Part shown: in pieces, positions 59,480 through 64,000 of the stretch
Position numbering within the stretch: position 1 is the stretch's first letter
Layout: every line of letters begins with the position of its first letter
Assembly: GCA_034440575.1 (NCBI GenBank)
Contig: JAOTOL010001548.1
Coordinates: 1,213,501-1,277,500 of the forward strand
Origin: Imbricaverruca yamaguchii
Taxonomy: Eukaryota > Arthropoda > Thecostraca > Neoverrucidae
Length of the DNA stretch: 64,000 bases
Direction of reading: 5' to 3'
Notes under the pieces: generated by a model
What the model was told of the DNA's origin: nothing
Seen by the model: the letters and a program-made list of their open reading frames with translations, nothing else
The model's database searches: none
Position numbers and translations under genes: made by a program

Positions 59480-60025
59480 ACTTCTTCAGCTGACGGCGAC
59501 CAGTCGCCTGTCCCCGCCTGACCGGCCGTGCCTTCCCCACACCACGGAGGCTGTGTCCCGAGGTGGAGACCCCTTCTCCAACTGACGGCGACCAGTCACC
59601 TGTCCCCGCCTGACCGGCCGTGCCTTCCCTACACCACGGAGGTGTTCAGGGACCCCTTTCCAACTGACGGCGACCAGTCACCTGTCCCCGCCTGACCGGC
59701 CGTGCCTTCCCTACACCACGGAGGCTGTGTCCCGAGGTGGAGACCCCTTCTCCAACTGACGGCGACCAGTCGCCTGTCCCCGCCTGACCGGCCGTGCCTT
59801 CCCTACACCACGGAGGCTGTATCCCGAGGTCGAGACCCCTTCTGCAGCTGACGACGACCATTCACCTGTCCCCGCCTGACCGGCCGTGCCTTCCCCACAC
59901 CACGGAGGCTGTGTCCCGAGGTGGAGACCCAGTTTCCAACTGACGGCGACCAGTCACCTGTCCCCGCCTAACCTGCCGTGCCTTCCCCACACCACGGAGG
60001 CTGTGAGGTCGAGACCCCTTCTCCA
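59480..60025. repeat. About 90-bp minisatellite, 6 copies
   Basis: ACTGACGGCGACCAGTCACC, TGTCCCCGCCTGACCGGCCG, TGCCTTCCCTACACCACGGA, then GGCTGTGTCCCGAGGTGGAG. It begins where TTAA family 1 copy 3 is cut off. Confidence 0.92.
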
Positions 60026-61005
60026 ACTGGCGGCGACCTGTCTTCCGCGTTCGCTCGATCGTCGATTGTCGTGGTCACGACCAATCAAACGTGGTCCGTG
60101 GTCGCCCGACTGTCCGCGCCTTCCTTACACCACATAGCTTGTTTCCCAAGGTCGATACCTTTTATCGAGTGCGCATTTGGCCGACTGTGTCACATAACCA
60201 GTGGGTGGCCGTTTGGAAATCGTCGACTTGGACACCGACGGCAGAATGTCTCCGCTTGTCATTAAATAGAACAATGCCAGATGTTAGCCTGCGCAGAAAG
60301 CTACGTTGATGGTGTGCATCAGCACGCACATGATTTCATCACTGTCTAGCGCGCGCTACTAGCCACGTGCCGATATAACGGGCAGATAACACGACCTGGG
60401 GTCTTTAAATAAGGCAGTTTCACTGTTACAACATCTACCTACAGGCATGCGTTAATCCTTACAAAATACGTGAGTTCTTGTTATGTGTAAAGGCATTCTG
60501 GGAAACGGAGCAAATCGAGCTTTCACCAGATGCTCAGACCATTCCTGAAACTGGATCTAGAATGAATTACATTATTGACTGAGATCTTCCCTCCATTCCA
60601 ATAGTGACTACAAAGTCCATTAGTGACTGAGATATTCTGGTGGTTACATTGCAAAACTAATGACATACACGTGTCGGTGTATGTCATTAGCTTTGCAAGC
60701 TGTGGCAAGCTGGCAAGCTATGGATTTGTGTGTACAGAGCCTAATGGCATCTGTCAAAATAAGCGTTCTTGATGGCCAGTTTTCGTGTGCATTCCGCCAC
60801 AGATGTAACACGGCAACTGTTCATGGGTGCTTGAGCACACAGTTCTCTGTCGAGGACTCACGACCATAATCGCTTGGTCATTAGACACGCTGCCCCTACA
60901 AGATAGCGCACTTTGAAATGACGAGAACGCGCCAAGGTTAAGCACCAGAAGTTAAGTCTCGAGCTTCGTCGTACGGCGGGTGCAATGAGCACATCTGGAC
61001 GGCCA
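60025..61005. other. No confident gene
   Basis: Unique sequence with a diverged duplicate of the preceding unit at about 60110-60150 and a short inverted repeat (CTAATGACATACACG versus GTGTATGTCATTAG) at 60655-60690. Confidence 0.45.
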
Positions 61006-61009
61006 TAGA

Positions 61010-61525
61010 ACAGACATTGTGCTGCGTGTCGCCATGCACCAGACAATTGTGCTGCGGTGGCCACACACCAGACATTGTGCTGCGCGTGACCACACACCAG
61101 ACATTGTGCTGCATGTTGCCATGCACCAGACAATTGTGCTGCGCGTGACCACACACCAGACATTGTGCTGCATGTTGCCATGCACCAGACAATTGTGCTG
61201 CGCGTGACCACACACCAGACAATTGTGCTGCGGCTGACCACACACCAGGCAATTGTGCTGCGCGTGACCACACCAGACATTGTGCTGCGCGTGACCGCAC
61301 CAGACATTGTGCTGCGCGTGGCTACACCAGATAATTTTGCTGCGGGTGGCCACACACCAGACATTGTACTGCGCGTGGCCACACCAGACATTGTGCTGCA
61401 TGTTGCCATGCACCAGACATTGTGCTGCGCGTGACTACACCAGACATTGTGCTGCGCGGGGCCACACACCAGACAATTGTGCTGCGCGTGGCCACACCAG
61501 ACATTGTGCTGCGCGTCAACCTGGT
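61010..61525. repeat. About 34-bp array with CAGACATTGTGCTGCGCGTG
   Basis: About 16 copies alternating CACACACCAGACATTGTGCT and CACACCAGACAATTGTGCTG with GCCATGCACC variants. Confidence 0.92.
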
Positions 61526-62293
61526 CAGGCTGAACTGACGCCGAGAGGTGACATAACACCGCTGGCTGCTGGGCAGAAGGCTACAGAGTGCCTCCACGCG
61601 CCCACTCAGAACGAGCGGGGACCCGTTAGTGGCCTATATGCGGCGCGGGTGATTGAAGGAAGCCTCGAGCGCGTTTCCATCCGGTGCCTGCTGATCACAC
61701 CGTCGATATAATATATCAGGGCTGTTCGTGGGTAGGACATCCTAGAATGGCGCGATGGATTTTCGAAGGGGGAGCGGTGTTTGCAGTTCGAAATACCTAT
61801 GCAGCCACGAATGTGATGTCGAACTTATCCAGAAAGGGCGCTGGAGCGTATCCTCATGAGGGGGCGTGTCCTCATCTGGAGGAGGGGTGTCCTTGCCGCC
61901 ACTTTGGTTCCGCCCATGCAACCGCTGCCCATTGCGATAGCTATACAGAGAGATTGAGTGAGTTTGTGCACACTGGAATGATCCACAACGGCGTGCAAGC
62001 TGCTGGCATTGCGTCGGGCGCCTGCGTTGTTGCCAAGGAGCCACAACTTCCGCACCAGCGTCTCACTCGCACCACAACAACACACACACATACCAGAGCT
62101 TTACCAGCGTGAATCCGAAGGCCACGCAGCTGTTCAACCACACACACACGTCTTGTTTGAGGGCTCGTAAACGTTGGCTATCACTATGGCTATAGCTGCT
62201 TCTCAGTTCCTGCAAGTAGCCGACGTCTCCCGAATGGAAGTCTACCTACTTGAGACCGTACGGAATATATATATACAGATATGTGCATATACA

Positions 62294-62358
<65 letters not shown>

Positions 62359-63390
62359 GAGGCTTGGGACCGCCTGGCCGGCGCGACACCGTGGTAAGAC
62401 GGAATGTGTGTACTGAGGCCCTGACCGGCTGACGGTCGGTGGCAGAAGAGAGCAATGCTTTATTAACCACGCCTGCTATGGATGATTAAGAAACGGACAC
62501 GGCGCAGGCAGCTCGATGTGTGCTTCCGAATTCGTCTTGGTCTCATGCCATCGCTGCCTGTCTTGCGTGACGGATGGTGAGGGTGACCTCGTCGCTGTCT
62601 TCCGCCACGACACGTGCAGCGGCCGTACCACAGCATCAGTCGCTACTGTGCGGTGTACCTTGCAGAAGCGATTGCCTTCGAACAATTAGGGTGCACAGTG
62701 CAAGGCAACCACATGTTGATGTCCCAAGCAGCGGTGAGTCTGCATTGGTATGATTAGTCATACCACGTAAGATTAGCCACGCGTTGACTGCGACAGATGT
62801 GTGGCATTTTTGTTTCACGGGGTGACGACGGTACGACGATATAGATTTGGAATGACATATTATGGAGTTTCGATATTTTTTTCTTAAAGCAGATCAATGC
62901 GACATCTTGCAGATCAGATGGTGTTTGTCCTCGTTGCCTGGTCCACCGAAACTTGTAATTTTTTCACTTCCCTCACAACATTTATGGTGTCGATGTGACA
63001 TGTCATCAGCTTTATGTGACAACATATATTATGTGCTCAAGCACAATCTATTTGCGAACTCGTCGATGATGGATATGACTGAGCAGTGTCGCCTGAACAT
63101 GAGGATAACTTGAAGCAAACGGACTCGCTTCTGTCTTTCACGTTTCAGTGTGCGGGACAAATGGGGTACACTGCACATGCAATATACCTTTGAGGCACTA
63201 ATGCACAGCACTATTAGCTGCACCTATAAATTTGTTGTCGTTAGTGTTTGATGTATATCGGTACACCGACCCCCTGACGTAGGGCGCTCAATGACGACGA
63301 AGTGGAACCGCCGAAACCGAACTAATCAACGAAACCTGTCAGTCGATGACCCGCCGACCTGCGTCCGCAGGCACTCACCGCGCCGGCCGC
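61525..63390. other. Upstream flank of the Patched-domain gene
   Basis: No conserved frame was recognised. It contains a CACA run (62080-62150) and the TA microsatellite, and presumably the promoter or 5' non-coding exon of the Patched-domain gene. Confidence 0.45.
62263..62355. repeat. TA microsatellite
   Basis: A run of TA dinucleotides with early GCA interruptions. Confidence 0.97.
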
Positions 63391-63394
63391 CAGC

Positions 63395-64000
63395 ATGAAG
63401 TGCAGCAGCAACTTCAAGATCGTCGACCGGGTGCTGACGTCGTGTTTCGCCAAGCTGGGCCGCCTGGTCGGCACGCACCCGGGCTACTTCCTGCTGGTGC
63501 CGCTGTTCCTCACGGCGCTGGCGGCCACCGGCTTCCAGCGGATCAACTACGAGGACGACCCGGAGTACCTGTTCTCGCCGCTGACGGGGCGCGCCAAGCA
63601 GGAGCGCAAGATCGTGCAGACCTACTTCCCCAACAACTTCTCCGCCTTCAACGCCGGCCGCATGACCGACCTGGGCAAGTTCGTGCGCGTGCTGGTGACG
63701 GCCAGCGACGGCGGCACGCTGCTGCGCGCCGACGTGTTCGACGAGGTGGTGCGGCTGGACGCGCTCATCTCGAACGTGACGGTGAGCAGTGGCGAGTCGC
63801 GCTGGACGCTGGACGACCTGTGCGCCCGCTGGGACGGCAGGTGTCTGGACAACTCGATAGTGCGACTGCAGCCGTACGTGGCGGCAGTGGAGCGCGGCGA
63901 GGTGCAGCTCACCTACCCGATCTGGTTCAGCGACAGCTACGACGCGTTCATGTTCCCGGCGTTCCTCGGCTCGCCGGTGGTGTCCGACACGGGCGTGCTG
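63395..64000 (+). CDS. Patched-domain membrane protein (PTCHD3-like), 5' part
   Basis: The frame is open from ATG 63395 to the window edge (202 codons) with no stop. It begins MKCSSNFKIVDRVLTSCFAK. A first membrane segment follows near residues 29-46 (YFLLVPLFLTALAATGF), then NYEDDPEYLFSPLTGRAKQE, FPNNFSAFNAGRMTDLGKF, and the luminal region with DLCARWDGRCLDNS and LTYPIWF. This order is typical of PTCHD3/Ptr-family proteins, multi-pass RND-type proteins thought to move lipids or sterols or to modulate Hedgehog-like signalling. A splice acceptor (CGTCCGCAG) ends at 63370, so a 5' non-coding exon is likely. The remaining transmembrane segments lie outside the window. Confidence 0.93.
   Translation, partial: MKCSSNFKIVDRVLTSCFAKLGRLVGTHPGYFLLVPLFLTALAATGFQRINYEDDPEYLFSPLTGRAKQERKIVQTYFPNNFSAFNAGRMTDLGKFVRVLVTASDGGTLLRADVFDEVVRLDALISNVTVSSGESRWTLDDLCARWDGRCLDNSIVRLQPYVAAVERGEVQLTYPIWFSDSYDAFMFPAFLGSPVVSDTGVL

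Overview
This is nuclear DNA from an animal. Genes are split by GT-AG introns, three conserved metazoan genes can be read, and the gaps hold tRNA-derived SINEs, TTAA-flanked non-autonomous elements and a great many minisatellites. A ZAD-like module on a C2H2 zinc-finger protein and the very GC-rich third codon positions fit an arthropod, perhaps a crustacean. That placement is inference, and no species can be named.

Layout. 1-2.5 kb: SINE copies, tRNA-like pieces and a GAC/GAT microsatellite. 3.55-18.05 kb, minus strand: a complete nine-exon homologue of WRAP53/TCAB1, the WD40 protein that carries telomerase RNA and scaRNAs to Cajal bodies. All eight introns have matching phases, and the joined frame is 632 codons plus stop. 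18.1-23.5 kb: AT-richer, gene-free DNA. 23.5-29.0 kb, plus strand: a three-exon ZAD-like/C2H2 gene with 11 fingers, 775 aa, whose first intron holds a composite TTAA element. 29-63 kb: no confidently named gene. This stretch has more than 15 GC-rich minisatellites, a broken transposon-type ORF at 32.4-33.8 kb, a few possible exons, SINEs and another TTAA element. 63.4 kb to the end, plus strand: the first 202 codons of a Patched-domain (PTCHD3-like) membrane protein that runs off the window.

Main observation. Most WRAP53 introns hold tandem arrays whose repeat unit contains a copy of the neighbouring exon-intron junction: the splice site plus the adjoining exon bases. Acceptor copies are found upstream of exons 2, 4, 6, 8 and 9, and donor copies downstream of exons 5, 6 and 8. 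Copy number runs from 2 (probably incipient) to about 27. The true exon is thus flanked by many near-identical decoy splice sites. Long open frames inside these arrays follow from unit length and base composition and are not called as genes.

The three recognised genes have unrelated jobs (RNP trafficking, DNA binding, membrane transport or signalling) and do not form a functional cluster. Roughly a quarter of the window is tandem repeat by my count.
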